Source: Bacteroidota bacterium (GTDB lineage: Bacteria > Bacteroidota > Bacteroidia > CAILMK01 > JACPUW01). Taken from it: 64,000 nt of DNA. Each line of letters opens with the position of its first letter. Within the stretch, counting starts at the first letter, position 1. The notes beneath the pieces were generated by a model that searched no databases, was not told the origin of the DNA, and was given only the letters and a program-made list of their open reading frames with translations. The position numbers and the translations under genes were made by a program. Shown one piece after another: positions 41,774 to 51,689 of this stretch. The stretch lies in contig JACPUW010000041.1 of the NCBI GenBank assembly GCA_016192035.1, forward strand, positions 1-64,000, written 5' to 3'.

Positions 41774-44416
41774 CTAGGTTGGGTCATTAAACAAGCCCAT
41801 TTGTCCGCCAGGCAAGAGTGACAGTGCACCTGAAGGGAAGTTAAAGTCATCGCCGTTAGTAATCACCCGCGCATCAAATACGCGGTCAGGGAATTTGTTG
41901 CCCCTTGATTTCCATCCCTTTACTTCTATCATTTTGTCTATGACTATTTGCTTGGCCACGGCATCCTTTCTAAGCCTTCCGGTTTTAATTTCTATTAGGG
42001 TGCCGCGTTTGGTAGTGCAAAAAACCATGTTTGCAGTGGGGCTCTCGCCCACAAAACCAAAGCGTTTGTCAAGCGTAAGCGTTTCTATCTGAAATCGTTT
42101 GTAGTAATAGTTTTTGGTCTCGCCGTCAAAATAAATGACCCCTATTACCCCAATGGGGTTGTATTTCTCTATGAGGTACACTTGCTCAGGCTGGAATATC
42201 TTGAGCACGTCAAATTGGGTAAGCTCGTATTCGCCTGATTTATAGATTACCAGCACCTTGTCATCGGTTTGGAAATTGCCCAGGTACTGCCCTCGTTCCT
42301 CGGTGTTGATCTTGCCCAAAATGGGGTCATACCAAATATCCCGTCCGCCAATGGTGGATGCACCCTTCTCCTTAAAGAAGATTTTCTTTATGGGCTGCTT
42401 GGTGAGTATGTTGCCCTGAGCGCTGCGCGAACGAATGTCAATGGTGCCAAAGTTGAAATCGAACACCTTTTTCCGGGCACTGCTGCCTGGGGTAAGGGCT
42501 ACATGGATTACCTCCGATTCGGCATTTGGGTTTGCGCTGAGATAGAGTATTTTACTGCCTTTTTCGCCTGAGGTTAGGTCGTACTCGCGGTCGCGGGTGA
42601 TGGAGGTTATGTTAAACCGCTTGGCCTTGGCCACGCCTGTCCTGCCGTCTAGGTACACCGCGTTATACACCATGCGCTCGTCGTTGCGCTTCCATACATT
42701 CACATAGAGTATGTCCTTGCCCACAAAGGCTTTTTCGCTCACCTTGCTCACCACATACTTTCCGTTTCTCAGTATTACTATAATGTCATCAATGTCAGAG
42801 CAATCGCAAACAAATTCGTCTTTTTTGAGCCCAAAGCCCACAAACCCTTCCTTGCGGTCCACATAAAGTTTTTCGTTGGCCACCGCCACCAGGGTGGCTT
42901 CTATGTGGTCAAATACCTTCACATCCGTGCGGCGGTCCCTGCCTTTGCCAAACTTGTCGAGCAAGCCCTGGTAATAGGCTATGGTATAGTCGGTGATGTG
43001 GTCTAGGTTATGGCGGGTAGCATCCATCTCGGCTTCCAGCGATTTGATGTACTCATCGGCCTTAAATGCATCAAATTTTGAAATGCGCTTGATCTTGATC
43101 TCGGTTAGCTTTACGATATCTTCTTCTGTTACCGGGCGCATCAGGCGTTTTTTATGGGGTTCCAATCCCAGGTCTATGGCCTTTATTACGCCTTCCCAGG
43201 TTTCTTCATCCTCTATATCGCGGTAAATCTTGTTTTCTATGAAGATTTTTTCCAGTGACGACAAATGCCACTTGTCCTCCAACTCGCCCATCTTGATGTG
43301 CAGCTCTTGCTGAAGCAATTTCTTGGTAAGAAGCGTGTTGTGGGCCAATAGTTCGTTAACGCCGATGAATTGGGGCTTATCTTTCACTATCACACAGCAG
43401 TTGGGCGAAATGCTCACCTCACAGTCGGTAAACTTGTACAGCGCATCAATGGTCACGTCGGGCGAAACACCTTTGGCCAGGCTCACCTCTATTTCCACGT
43501 TCCGGGCTGTGTTGTCCACTACCTTGCGTATCTTGATTTTACCACTTTCATTGGCCTTGATTATAGACTCTATGATGCTGGTGGTTGTGGTACCGTAGGG
43601 GATTTCCTTAATAAGAAGGGTACCCTTGTCAAACTGTTCAATTTTAGCCCGTACCCGCACTTTTCCGCCCCTTTTACCCTCATTGTAGTGGGATGCATCC
43701 ATCATTCCGCCGGTAGGGAAGTCGGGAATAATATGGGTGGTCTTTCCTTTAAGTATATCAATAGCCCCTTTGCATAGTTCCCTGAAATTGTGTGGCAAAA
43801 TCTTGGTAGAGAGCCCCACGGCTATGCCTTCGGCGCCCTGGGCCAGCAGCAGGGGGAATTTCATGGGCAAAAACACCGGCTCGTTCTTGCGGCCATCATA
43901 GGAGCGCTGCCAGGAGGTGGTCTTTGGGTTGAAGGCTACTTCCAGGGCAAACTTGGTGAGCCGCGCCTCAATATACCTAGGGGCGGCAGCGGAGTCGCCA
44001 GTGAGTATGTCGCCCCAGTTGCCCTGCGTGTCTATGAGCAAATCTTTTTGCCCCAGGTTTACCAGTGCATCGCCAATGGCCGCATCGCCGTGTGGGTGAT
44101 ACTGCATGGTTTGGCCTATCACATTGGCTACCTTGTGAAAACGCCCGTCTTCCATCTCGCGCAGGGCGTGAAGAATGCGCCTCTGAACCGGTTTGAGGCC
44201 ATCATCGGCAGCGGGCACCGCGCGCTCCAGTATCACATATGAGGCATAGTCAATAAACCAAGTCTTATACATGTCGGCCAAGGGGGAATCCGCTATGGGG
44301 TTCTCACGCCCCTGATCCAAGTCTTGGCCGCCTTCATCGCCCAGGTCTTCGGCCCCGGCGCCTTCCTCTCCGGCATCTTCAAACAGGTCTTCCTCGCTGT
44401 CCAGTTCGTCGTTCAT
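41774..44416 (-). CDS. parC: DNA topoisomerase IV subunit A
   Basis: 880-aa type IIA topoisomerase subunit that cleaves and rejoins DNA to separate daughter chromosomes. An acidic N-terminal tail (about 1-40) precedes the catalytic part: YASYVILERAVPAADDGLKPVQRRILHA, the QTMQYHPHGD helix and the active-site Tyr148 in APRYIEARL. The C-terminal domain (about 520-880) forms a beta-pinwheel without a canonical gyrase box QRRGGKG. That, and the partner ParE 45 bases upstream, support topo IV rather than gyrase. The acidic extensions at the N-terminus are typical for Bacteroidota ParC. Confidence 0.92.
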   Translation of the reverse strand: MNDELDSEEDLFEDAGEEGAGAEDLGDEGGQDLDQGRENPIADSPLADMYKTWFIDYASYVILERAVPAADDGLKPVQRRILHALREMEDGRFHKVANVIGQTMQYHPHGDAAIGDALVNLGQKDLLIDTQGNWGDILTGDSAAAPRYIEARLTKFALEVAFNPKTTSWQRSYDGRKNEPVFLPMKFPLLLAQGAEGIAVGLSTKILPHNFRELCKGAIDILKGKTTHIIPDFPTGGMMDASHYNEGKRGGKVRVRAKIEQFDKGTLLIKEIPYGTTTTSIIESIIKANESGKIKIRKVVDNTARNVEIEVSLAKGVSPDVTIDALYKFTDCEVSISPNCCVIVKDKPQFIGVNELLAHNTLLTKKLLQQELHIKMGELEDKWHLSSLEKIFIENKIYRDIEDEETWEGVIKAIDLGLEPHKKRLMRPVTEEDIVKLTEIKIKRISKFDAFKADEYIKSLEAEMDATRHNLDHITDYTIAYYQGLLDKFGKGRDRRTDVKVFDHIEATLVAVANEKLYVDRKEGFVGFGLKKDEFVCDCSDIDDIIVILRNGKYVVSKVSEKAFVGKDILYVNVWKRNDERMVYNAVYLDGRTGVAKAKRFNITSITRDREYDLTSGEKGSKILYLSANPNAESEVIHVALTPGSSARKKVFDFNFGTIDIRSRSAQGNILTKQPIKKIFFKEKGASTIGGRDIWYDPILGKINTEERGQYLGNFQTDDKVLVIYKSGEYELTQFDVLKIFQPEQVYLIEKYNPIGVIGVIYFDGETKNYYYKRFQIETLTLDKRFGFVGESPTANMVFCTTKRGTLIEIKTGRLRKDAVAKQIVIDKMIEVKGWKSRGNKFPDRVFDARVITNGDDFNFPSGALSLLPGGQMGLFNDPT

Positions 44417-44461
44417 GTCTAGGTTAATAATTCATCTATAGGCAAATACGGGTATGTCATA

Positions 44462-46327
44462 TTAGGCCACCTTGGCCATTCCGGCTTCGTCAAGGTCTTT
44501 TTCCATTACCAGGTTGTCAATTATAAAGTGTTGTCTCTCCGGGGTGTTTTTGCCCATGTAGTACCGCAGTATTTCAGCTATTGAAGTGCCCTTGCTTAGG
44601 GTCACGGGGTCAAGGCGCATGTCGTCGCCTATAAATTGGCCAAACTCGTCGGGCGATATTTCGCCAAGGCCCTTAAACCGGGTAATCTCCGGGTTTGATT
44701 TCAATTCGGCTATGGCCTTTTCCCGTTCATCATAGCTGTAGCAATATATGGTGCGCTGCTTGTTGCGCACCCTAAAGAGAGGGGTATCCAATATATATAG
44801 GTGTCCGTTGCGCACCAGGTCGGGAAAAAACTGCAAGAAAAAAGTGAGCAGGAGCAGCCTGATGTGCATGCCGTCCACATCGGCGTCGGTGGCCAGTACT
44901 ATTCGGTTAAACCTTAGGTTTTCAAGGTCTTCTTCAATGTCGAGTGCGTGTTGCAGCAGGTTGAATTCTTCGTTTTGATAGACTATTTTTTTCTTTAGGC
45001 CGTAGCAGTTCAAGGGTTTGCCCCTGAGCGAAAACACCCCCTGGGTTTGCACGTCGCGTGCCTTGGTGATGGAACCGCTGGCCGAATCGCCTTCGGTGAT
45101 AAACAGGGTGGTATTATGGCGGTCATCATGTTCCCGGTCGGTGAGGTGTACCCGGCAATCGCGCAGTTTTTTGTTGTGCAGGTTGGCCTTTTTGGCCCTT
45201 TCTTTCGCCAGTTTTTTTACCCCTGCCATGTCCTTGCGCTCTTTTTCAGAGAGTAATATCCGCTTTAGGAGTGCATCGGCCACCAAGGGGTTTTTGTGCA
45301 AATAGTCGTCTAACTCCTTTTTGAAGAAATCATTTACGTAGGTGCGCACGGTCTGGCCTTCGGGCGACATGTTTTGCGAACCCAGCTTGGTCTTGGTTTG
45401 CGACTCAAAAACAGGCTCTTGCACCCTAAGGCTTACGGCTGCTATGATGGAAGCCCGTACATCGGAGTTTTCAAAATTCTTGTTGTAAAAGTCTCGCACC
45501 GTGCGTACTATGGCCTCCCGGAATGCCGTGAGGTGAGTGCCGCCCTGGGTAGTGTTTTGGCCGTTGACAAACGAATAGCACTCCTCGCCATATTGGTCTC
45601 CGTGGGTAAATGCCACCTCTATATCCTCCCCTTTGAGGTGTATTATGGGGTAGCGCACCTCCACCGATTCGGTTTTCCTTTCGAGAAGGTCCAGTAGGCC
45701 GTTTTTTGAGTAGAACCGTTCGCCGTTGAAGTATAGGGATAGTCCGGGGTTGAGGTAGGTGTAGTTTAAGATTTGGTTTTCCAGAAAATCAGCCCTGAAC
45801 TTAAAATGCTTGAAAATGGCGTTGTCAGGGATAAAAATCACCTCCGTGCCATTGTCTTCGCCACAGGGCAAGGGGCCTTCTTGCTTGGCTAGTATGCCAT
45901 GCTCAAACACGGCATTAACCTGCTGGCCTTCACGTATGGACCTTACGCTAAAGTGCTGTGAGAGGGCATTAACTGCCTTGGCGCCCACCCCGTTGAGCCC
46001 CACCGATTTTTGAAATGCCTTGGAATCATACTTGGCCCCTGTGTTGATTTTTGATACCACGTCCACCACTTTTCCCAATGGAATCCCCCTGCCGTGGTCC
46101 CGGATTTTTACCTGGTACTCATCCACCACAATTTCTATCGATTTGCCATACCCCATTTGGAATTCATCAATTGAGTTGTCAATGATTTCTTTTACAAGTA
46201 TATATATACCATCATCGGGTGCGGCCCCATCGCCCAGCTTGCCTATGTACATGCCAGGGCGCAGGCGTATGTGTTCGCGCCAGTCTAGTGATCTTATACT
46301 GCTTTCGTCATAGAGGTTAGGGCTCAT
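44462..46327 (-). CDS. parE: DNA topoisomerase IV subunit B
   Basis: 621-aa GHKL ATPase subunit of topo IV. ATP site: [22 protein letters not shown] and [15 protein letters not shown]; the transducer region; then the TOPRIM domain with [18 protein letters not shown] and [12 protein letters not shown] (the metal-binding DxD). Length is that of ParE, much shorter than gyrase B. I chose ATG 46327, giving [19 protein letters not shown]; the alternative TTG at 46354 adds nine residues. Divergent from an M23 peptidase gene, in operon with parC. Confidence 0.95.
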   Translation of the reverse strand: MSPNLYDESSIRSLDWREHIRLRPGMYIGKLGDGAAPDDGIYILVKEIIDNSIDEFQMGYGKSIEIVVDEYQVKIRDHGRGIPLGKVVDVVSKINTGAKYDSKAFQKSVGLNGVGAKAVNALSQHFSVRSIREGQQVNAVFEHGILAKQEGPLPCGEDNGTEVIFIPDNAIFKHFKFRADFLENQILNYTYLNPGLSLYFNGERFYSKNGLLDLLERKTESVEVRYPIIHLKGEDIEVAFTHGDQYGEECYSFVNGQNTTQGGTHLTAFREAIVRTVRDFYNKNFENSDVRASIIAAVSLRVQEPVFESQTKTKLGSQNMSPEGQTVRTYVNDFFKKELDDYLHKNPLVADALLKRILLSEKERKDMAGVKKLAKERAKKANLHNKKLRDCRVHLTDREHDDRHNTTLFITEGDSASGSITKARDVQTQGVFSLRGKPLNCYGLKKKIVYQNEEFNLLQHALDIEEDLENLRFNRIVLATDADVDGMHIRLLLLTFFLQFFPDLVRNGHLYILDTPLFRVRNKQRTIYCYSYDEREKAIAELKSNPEITRFKGLGEISPDEFGQFIGDDMRLDPVTLSKGTSIAEILRYYMGKNTPERQHFIIDNLVMEKDLDEAGMAKVA

Positions 46328-46479
46328 GGTTACGGGTTTTGGGGCCTTTGGCAACCAACAAGATTAGAAACCAAACCGGGAGTGAACATGCCCAAATTAT
46401 GCAAGCGTGTGGATAACGGACAGTTTGGCCGCTGCATCATAAAAACATATTTGTCGGGTTAACAAACCAAAACCCCTAC

Positions 46480-47790
46480 GTGAACAAAAAAATAATGCTC
46501 CGCTTGGTAGGCCTAATGCTGGGCACGTGTGTAGCTGGCCTTTTGGTTTGGTGGCTTGTGGATATAGACGGAAGGCTGAACCGCACCCTTTTTGGGTCAG
46601 AAGGAGAGGTGCTGGATTCAACAGAAATAGAAGGAGCATTTCCATCCGACCCGTTGAAATATGGTTTGGACCTAACGGGTTGCGAGACCCTCACGGGCCA
46701 GGTGAAGCGCAACGAATTCTTGCATGACATACTCAGCCCATACGGAATAGGGCCCGTGGAACTGGATGTGATGGGGCGTGGGCTAAAGGATACGTTTGAT
46801 GTGAGAAAAATGCGGGCCGGGCATCCCTACACTTTGGTGTTTGACCATGACCCCGACCGCAGGCTTCGCTTTTTTGTATATGAGATAAGCCGCACGGACT
46901 ACGTGGTATATTCCTTTGACTCTGTGATAACGGCGCATAAGGACAAAAAACCGGTAAGGGTAGAAACGAGGCAGACCGCCGGGACAATCCATTCATCACT
47001 GTACTTAACCCTTGACCAACAGGGGGCCAGCCCCGAATTGGCCATTAAGCTGAGCGAGGTATATGCCTGGGCGGTAGATTTTTACCGAATACAAAAGGGT
47101 GACTGGTTTAGGGTGATATATGACGAGCAGTTTGTGGACAGCCAATCGGTAGGAATCAGCCATATTAAAGGTGCGGTGTTTAACCACTACGGCCACGATT
47201 ACTACGCGGTATGGTTTGAGGCCCATGGCCAGGAGGGCGATTATTTTGACCAAGACAACCGGGCGTGCCGATCTACCTTTCTGAAAGCCCCCGTGCGCTT
47301 TACCCGCATTAGCAGCCGCTATACATTGTCACGCAAACATCCAAAAACCGGGGTGGTGAAACCGCATTTTGGTACCGATTACGCCGCACCCTACGGCACC
47401 CCCATAGTGAGCACGGCCAATGGCACGGTGAGCGAAGCCACCCACAGCAAGTACAACGGCAACTATGTAAAAGTGAGGCACAACAGCACGTATAGCACCC
47501 AGTACCTGCATATGCAGAAAATTGCGTCGGGCATCCGTCCAGGGGTTCGGGTGCAGCAAGGTCAAGTTATTGGCTATGTGGGTAGCACTGGTTTGGCTAC
47601 AGGCCCACACGTATGCTATAGGTTTTGGGTAAACGGGCGCCAATTAGACGCCCTGAAGGTGGAATTGCCGCCGGCTGAACCCGTGAAGGCAGAATACCTG
47701 GATGCCTATGAGGCCGTGAAGAGAGAAATGATGGAACGCTTACAGCAAATTCCCGTACCGGGCAGGGAGGAAGTAGCCCTTACTAAATGA
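46480..47790 (+). CDS. M23 family metallopeptidase (LytM/MepM type), HxC variant
   Basis: 436-aa cell-wall hydrolase-like protein anchored by an N-terminal transmembrane helix (about 8-27). A long middle region with OapA/LysM-like and beta domains precedes the LytM domain (about 285-395): metal ligands His296 and Asp300 in HFGTDYAAP, the YLHMQK strand, and GLATGPHVCYRFW, where the usual HxH is His377-Val-Cys379. The second His is normally a zinc ligand. Cys could take its place, and I recall the same PHVC in other Bacteroidota. The start is GTG 46480, with ATG 46495 as an alternative. It probably cleaves peptidoglycan cross-bridges in the periplasm. Confidence 0.87.
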   Translation: MNKKIMLRLVGLMLGTCVAGLLVWWLVDIDGRLNRTLFGSEGEVLDSTEIEGAFPSDPLKYGLDLTGCETLTGQVKRNEFLHDILSPYGIGPVELDVMGRGLKDTFDVRKMRAGHPYTLVFDHDPDRRLRFFVYEISRTDYVVYSFDSVITAHKDKKPVRVETRQTAGTIHSSLYLTLDQQGASPELAIKLSEVYAWAVDFYRIQKGDWFRVIYDEQFVDSQSVGISHIKGAVFNHYGHDYYAVWFEAHGQEGDYFDQDNRACRSTFLKAPVRFTRISSRYTLSRKHPKTGVVKPHFGTDYAAPYGTPIVSTANGTVSEATHSKYNGNYVKVRHNSTYSTQYLHMQKIASGIRPGVRVQQGQVIGYVGSTGLATGPHVCYRFWVNGRQLDALKVELPPAEPVKAEYLDAYEAVKREMMERLQQIPVPGREEVALTK

Positions 47791-47825
47791 GCTACATCCC
47801 CAGTGCCAATGCTATACCGGTTGTG

Positions 47826-50420
47826 CTATTCTTTGATGACAATCCGGCTTTTGGATGCACTATTGTTTTGAACCTGTAGTAGATACATGCCCGCACGCAA
47901 GTGATCTAAGCGCAGGGTTACTTGGCCTGACTGGCCATTCCACTCACCCAACATTTGGCCGCTGGCAGTAAAGATCCTTATGGCGTGTTTTTCATTGGTA
48001 GGCAAATTGAATTGTAACAGGTCATGAAAAGGCATGGGGTACATTTCCAATGGTTCCAATGCCAGGTGGCCCACATTGGCAGAAACCACAGCAATGTCTT
48101 GTGAAGACTGCGCCTCGGGACAGATATTGTTGGGATCTAGGGTAGTTAGCTGCACCGTATAGGTTCCGTTACCGGCATAGTTATGCACCGGGTTTGTTTT
48201 TTTTGATTTGTTGCCATCGCCAAAATCCCATTCCCAATCCTGTGCACCGGTCACCAGGCCTGTGAATGACAAGCTAAGCCCATTTGCCGTGTAGGTAAAG
48301 GAGGCAGACTTACGGCGGTCCACATACACCGAGTCGGTACTGTGGGCCTCACAGCCCTGCTTATTGGTGGCGCGGTACACTAGGTAATGTAGTCCTACAC
48401 CTGATGACATGGGGTTGAATACAAACTGGGTATCATTTACTTGCTGTACCCCACTCCCGGAGAAAGTCCAGCGGGCATAGGCAGTGCCGTTTTCCCCTCG
48501 GCTGCCACTGAGCGTTACTTGGTCCGCATCGATACACAGTTTGTTCTGGCCGTTAACCTTGGTCCAGGTGGTGAGCATACGGGGTGAAGGCACCGGGGAT
48601 ACCACAATGGTTATCGTAGTGTCAAAAGCTGGGCAGGTAAGGGCGGTGGAGTCAATGATGCTAATTGGCAAGGAAAATTGTCCCACACCCAGGTCAGCCG
48701 GACTGAAGGCATAGATGGTATCCAGGCCATAATCCTGGGTGTCAAAAGCTATGGCGTATTTCTGTAGGCTGAGGTGGCGAACCTGTAATATGCCCAGTGA
48801 ATCATTTATACAGCTTTGGTTTCCATCTAGTTGAAAAGCCACGTTAAAGCAGTTCTTGGTTTTGCAAGTCAATTGGCTCACCGAAGAGTAGTTGCAAGGC
48901 GGCGGCATGACCGCCCTTACCCACATGGCTACTTCGGTGCCATAGCCCAGGCCGTCCACCAAGTGTGATGCGCCATTCAATCCGTTGGCAGGCAGCCACT
49001 TGTTGCCCGAATCAAGGCTTATTTCAAATCCTTGGCTATTGGGAAGGTCATTCCACGAGAGTTTTAAGGCCTCTATTCCCACGCTATCACAAGTAAGCAT
49101 GGGCCCTTGTGACTGTGCGCCCACTTCAATTGAAAGCATGTTGGATGTGTTAGAAATGCAACCAAAGGCATCGGTCCCAATAGCGGTTAATTGATACAAA
49201 CCGGGGAGAAATGCCAACTTGGCCGAAGAATTTGTCAAGGCGTTGATTGGCAGTGATTTGTCAAATATTTCATATTTCACAAACCCGGTGCTTAGGGATA
49301 ATTCCAAGGAATCCGTTTGGCAAATCGTGTCGGGCGAGGTGGTTGAGATATGCATGGCAGGAGGATCGATAAAAGTGAGTTTTATAGTATCGCTCAACGA
49401 TTTGCAACCATTTGAGCCTTCAATTTCCACGGTGTAGGCACCCTGCTGTGTTATTGCGTTTTTTTGGCCTGTTTGGGCATTTGACCAATTCCATTTCACC
49501 CCGTCTTTGGCCTCCAGGGTAATGGTTTCCCCGCTGCACACACTGTCGTTGGGGCTTATGTCCACGGTATTGGCCGGACTGGCCAGCACGGTAATGGTGT
49601 TCTTTGCTTCATCTGATTTGGCTATGGAGTTGCTGGTCTGTAATTTAACAGTGTAAGTACCTGGAGTGGCATACACTGCCCAGAGCAAAGAATCCTTTTT
49701 ATTTGAGGTGGTGGCACCGTTGGCCGTCCACTGGTAGGCAGTGGCGTTTTTGGAATTGTAGCCCAGTAGGTGTAGGGTGTCGCCCACGCAGACGGTCGTG
49801 TTGGTGGCGTCAATTTTGGCCGTGGGCAGCAGTGATGATGGCTCAAAACCAAAGGATTTCAACACGATTTTATCCCCGGAGTTTCCAGAGTTGTTGTTGG
49901 TGGAATTAAGGGCTACATAAAAGGTGATGTCGCCTTCGTTTTTGCTGGGGGCTGTCCATTCAAATGTCCAGCTATTGCCCCCACTGCCCGAAGTGCCGGC
50001 CCCTTTATGGTACAAGTATTCGCGGTCTTTGCTGTTCACCTTAGCGGTGCCTTTGGCCGTAGTGGTGGAATTGAGCACCGTATAACTGCCGGCCTGTTCA
50101 TCGTCCGCATTGCGCAGGGTGGTGGCCATGAACCCGAATTTGCTTTTACCGCTTTCGGTATAGTCCACCGTTACCTTGTAGGTGGAGTCTGGAATATACT
50201 CCCCGTTTTTCATATTGGTGGTGATTTTAAGGTTGTTGTACTCGGTTCCACTCGTTATGGCGGTGCCGGAGTGGCAGGCGGTACAGTTGGCTTCGCCCGG
50301 CGCACCGGTCCTGGACAGGGGGGGATTGTTGGTGTAAGAAATGGTGTGGACAGAATACAGGGTACAGCACAGGGTGATCATGCCGGAGATTGTCCATTTC
50401 AGGTAGTTGCGCTGGTTCAT
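47826..50420 (-). CDS. Choice-of-anchor V/PKD domain protein with T9SS sorting domain
   Basis: 864-aa secreted protein. Signal sequence (MNQRNYLKWTISGMITLCCTLY...), then a Reeler-like choice-of-anchor V domain with GAPGEANCTACHSG (Cys46, Cys49, His50) and GEYIPDSTYKVTV, up to about residue 190. Several Ig-like/fibronectin-like repeats follow, each with a Cys pair and SC/VC-GDTL phrases, then a PKD domain near residue 740 (WEWDFGDGNKSKKTNPVHNY), and a C-terminal T9SS type A sorting domain (YPMPFHDLLQF...LRAGMYLLQV, RIVIKE). Surface or adhesin role is inferred. I used ATG 50420, where the signal peptide begins; upstream in-frame sequence has no similarity. Confidence 0.85.
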   Translation of the reverse strand: MNQRNYLKWTISGMITLCCTLYSVHTISYTNNPPLSRTGAPGEANCTACHSGTAITSGTEYNNLKITTNMKNGEYIPDSTYKVTVDYTESGKSKFGFMATTLRNADDEQAGSYTVLNSTTTAKGTAKVNSKDREYLYHKGAGTSGSGGNSWTFEWTAPSKNEGDITFYVALNSTNNNSGNSGDKIVLKSFGFEPSSLLPTAKIDATNTTVCVGDTLHLLGYNSKNATAYQWTANGATTSNKKDSLLWAVYATPGTYTVKLQTSNSIAKSDEAKNTITVLASPANTVDISPNDSVCSGETITLEAKDGVKWNWSNAQTGQKNAITQQGAYTVEIEGSNGCKSLSDTIKLTFIDPPAMHISTTSPDTICQTDSLELSLSTGFVKYEIFDKSLPINALTNSSAKLAFLPGLYQLTAIGTDAFGCISNTSNMLSIEVGAQSQGPMLTCDSVGIEALKLSWNDLPNSQGFEISLDSGNKWLPANGLNGASHLVDGLGYGTEVAMWVRAVMPPPCNYSSVSQLTCKTKNCFNVAFQLDGNQSCINDSLGILQVRHLSLQKYAIAFDTQDYGLDTIYAFSPADLGVGQFSLPISIIDSTALTCPAFDTTITIVVSPVPSPRMLTTWTKVNGQNKLCIDADQVTLSGSRGENGTAYARWTFSGSGVQQVNDTQFVFNPMSSGVGLHYLVYRATNKQGCEAHSTDSVYVDRRKSASFTYTANGLSLSFTGLVTGAQDWEWDFGDGNKSKKTNPVHNYAGNGTYTVQLTTLDPNNICPEAQSSQDIAVVSANVGHLALEPLEMYPMPFHDLLQFNLPTNEKHAIRIFTASGQMLGEWNGQSGQVTLRLDHLRAGMYLLQVQNNSASKSRIVIKE

Positions 50421-50448
50421 TTTCTTGAAATTGGTGGGTGCTATGATG

Positions 50449-50478
50449 CAATAATACCAATACAAGTTGCAACATGTA
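50449..50478 (-). promoter_or_regulatory. Near-perfect 18-bp palindrome and -7-like box upstream of the choice-of-anchor gene
   Basis: TACAAGTTGCAACATGTA at 50461-50478 is palindromic except at positions 5 and 14, with a perfect GTTGCAAC core. On the minus strand TATTATTG (one base off TAnnTTTG) lies at 50449-50456, 28 bases before ATG 50420, so the palindrome would occupy the spacer of that promoter. It also lies 62 bases upstream of the divergent ATP-grasp gene. Confidence 0.45.
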
Positions 50479-50539
50479 TTTGTTGAAAATTGAACAAACC
50501 CTTCCCGTTCTACATTTACGCCCAATAAAGCGTTGTTGG

Positions 50540-51580
50540 ATGTCGATAGACCGATGGCCACTATGGGTGGTGCGCTTGGTAAGGTATGAGTTTTGGCCTG
50601 CCGAGGTGTTTTACTTTCCCTTTCTATTCTACTATATTTATTTGTCAATCAAGGTATGGGACCTTGGGTTTATGTTTCGGCTCAACCCATTTATGGCCAT
50701 TGGCGGCGCCATAGGCACGGGCAAAATGGCCAACCTGCAACGATTATCGCGCGAATACCTGCCCATCACCCTATTGGTAGGGGATAATGCCAGCAAGGCA
50801 GACCTCCTGGGGCGTGTGCGCGCGAGTGGCCTTTGGTATCCGATCATGTTGAAACCAGATGTGGGAGAGCGGGGTAGGGGGGTGCAGCGGGTGGACAGCG
50901 ATGAAGAATTGTACGAGGCGTACAAAAGGCTAACCGGGGCAGTGGTGATCCAGGAATATGTGGATACCCGGAATGAACTGGGCGTGCTTTGCTACCGCGA
51001 ACCCACAACTGGGCGCATACGTATTTTGTCGGTGGTTTCCAAGGTGTTCCTCTCAGTTACCGGCAATGGGAAGGACGACCTGCGCACCCTGATGGGCAGG
51101 AACCTTAGGTCAAGGATGCGCTACCAGGAACTGCTGGCAAGGCTGGGCCCTGGTGCCATGCGGGTGCCCGCCATGGGTGAAACGGTGTACCTGGAGCCTG
51201 TGGGAAACCACTGCCGGGGCACAGAGTTTTGTAATTCAAATGAATTGATAAACAAAGGGTTGGAAATGGTTTTTGACCGAATTTGTGCAAGCATTCCTAA
51301 GTTTGACTATGGAAGGTTTGACATAAAATATGCTACCCTTGAGAATCTGTATAAAGGGAAGGGAATCAAAATTCTAGAGCTCAATGGGGTAAATTCGGAG
51401 GCCGGCCATATTTATGGCAGGGGGTATGGCATCCATAGGGCATATAGGGATGTGAAACGGCAATTTGATACCATGTTCGCCATATACAGGGCCAAGTACA
51501 TGGCGCAAGACCAGGGGCCCTCATTGAGGGAAGTGCTGCGTGCAATAGTGGCGCACCGGAGATTGGCCAATGCGGAATGA
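50540..51580 (+). CDS. Orphan ATP-grasp (D-Ala-D-Ala ligase-like) enzyme
   Basis: 346-aa carboxylate-amine ligase-like protein. Residues 1-50 form a hydrophobic hairpin (YEFWPAEVFYFPFLFYYIYLS) that should associate with the membrane; then an ATP-grasp fold: PIMLKPDVGERGRGV (ATP Lys105), VVIQEYVD, and the metal/ATP end DIKYATLENL...KILELNGVNSEAGHIY with acidic and Asn ligands. Substrates are unknown; D-Ala-D-Ala ligase itself lacks the N-terminal hydrophobic part. I took ATG 50540, because the longer reading adds no family match. No partner gene is adjacent; the neighbours are the divergent choice-of-anchor gene and a small HTH-like gene. Confidence 0.78.
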   Translation: MSIDRWPLWVVRLVRYEFWPAEVFYFPFLFYYIYLSIKVWDLGFMFRLNPFMAIGGAIGTGKMANLQRLSREYLPITLLVGDNASKADLLGRVRASGLWYPIMLKPDVGERGRGVQRVDSDEELYEAYKRLTGAVVIQEYVDTRNELGVLCYREPTTGRIRILSVVSKVFLSVTGNGKDDLRTLMGRNLRSRMRYQELLARLGPGAMRVPAMGETVYLEPVGNHCRGTEFCNSNELINKGLEMVFDRICASIPKFDYGRFDIKYATLENLYKGKGIKILELNGVNSEAGHIYGRGYGIHRAYRDVKRQFDTMFAIYRAKYMAQDQGPSLREVLRAIVAHRRLANAE

Positions 51581-51658
51581 GATTTTGATTTAATCGAATT
51601 TATATCCTATTTGGCCGATGAAAATGATGTATTGACCGATTGAATGGTCATGTTGGGT

Positions 51659-51666
51659 TATTTTTG
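51659..51666 (+). promoter_or_regulatory. Candidate -7 box of the 74-aa gene
   Basis: TATTTTTG, exact TAnnTTTG, 23 bases before ATG 51690, a normal distance. It is the main support for reading the short frame as a gene. Confidence 0.4.
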
Positions 51667-51689
51667 GCCCTGTATAATCAAATAGCACC

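Noticed and set aside
47970-49870. Ig-like stretches of the choice-of-anchor protein as possible DNA repeats
   Set aside because: The similarity is at the protein-fold level only; no near-identical DNA repeats are visible.
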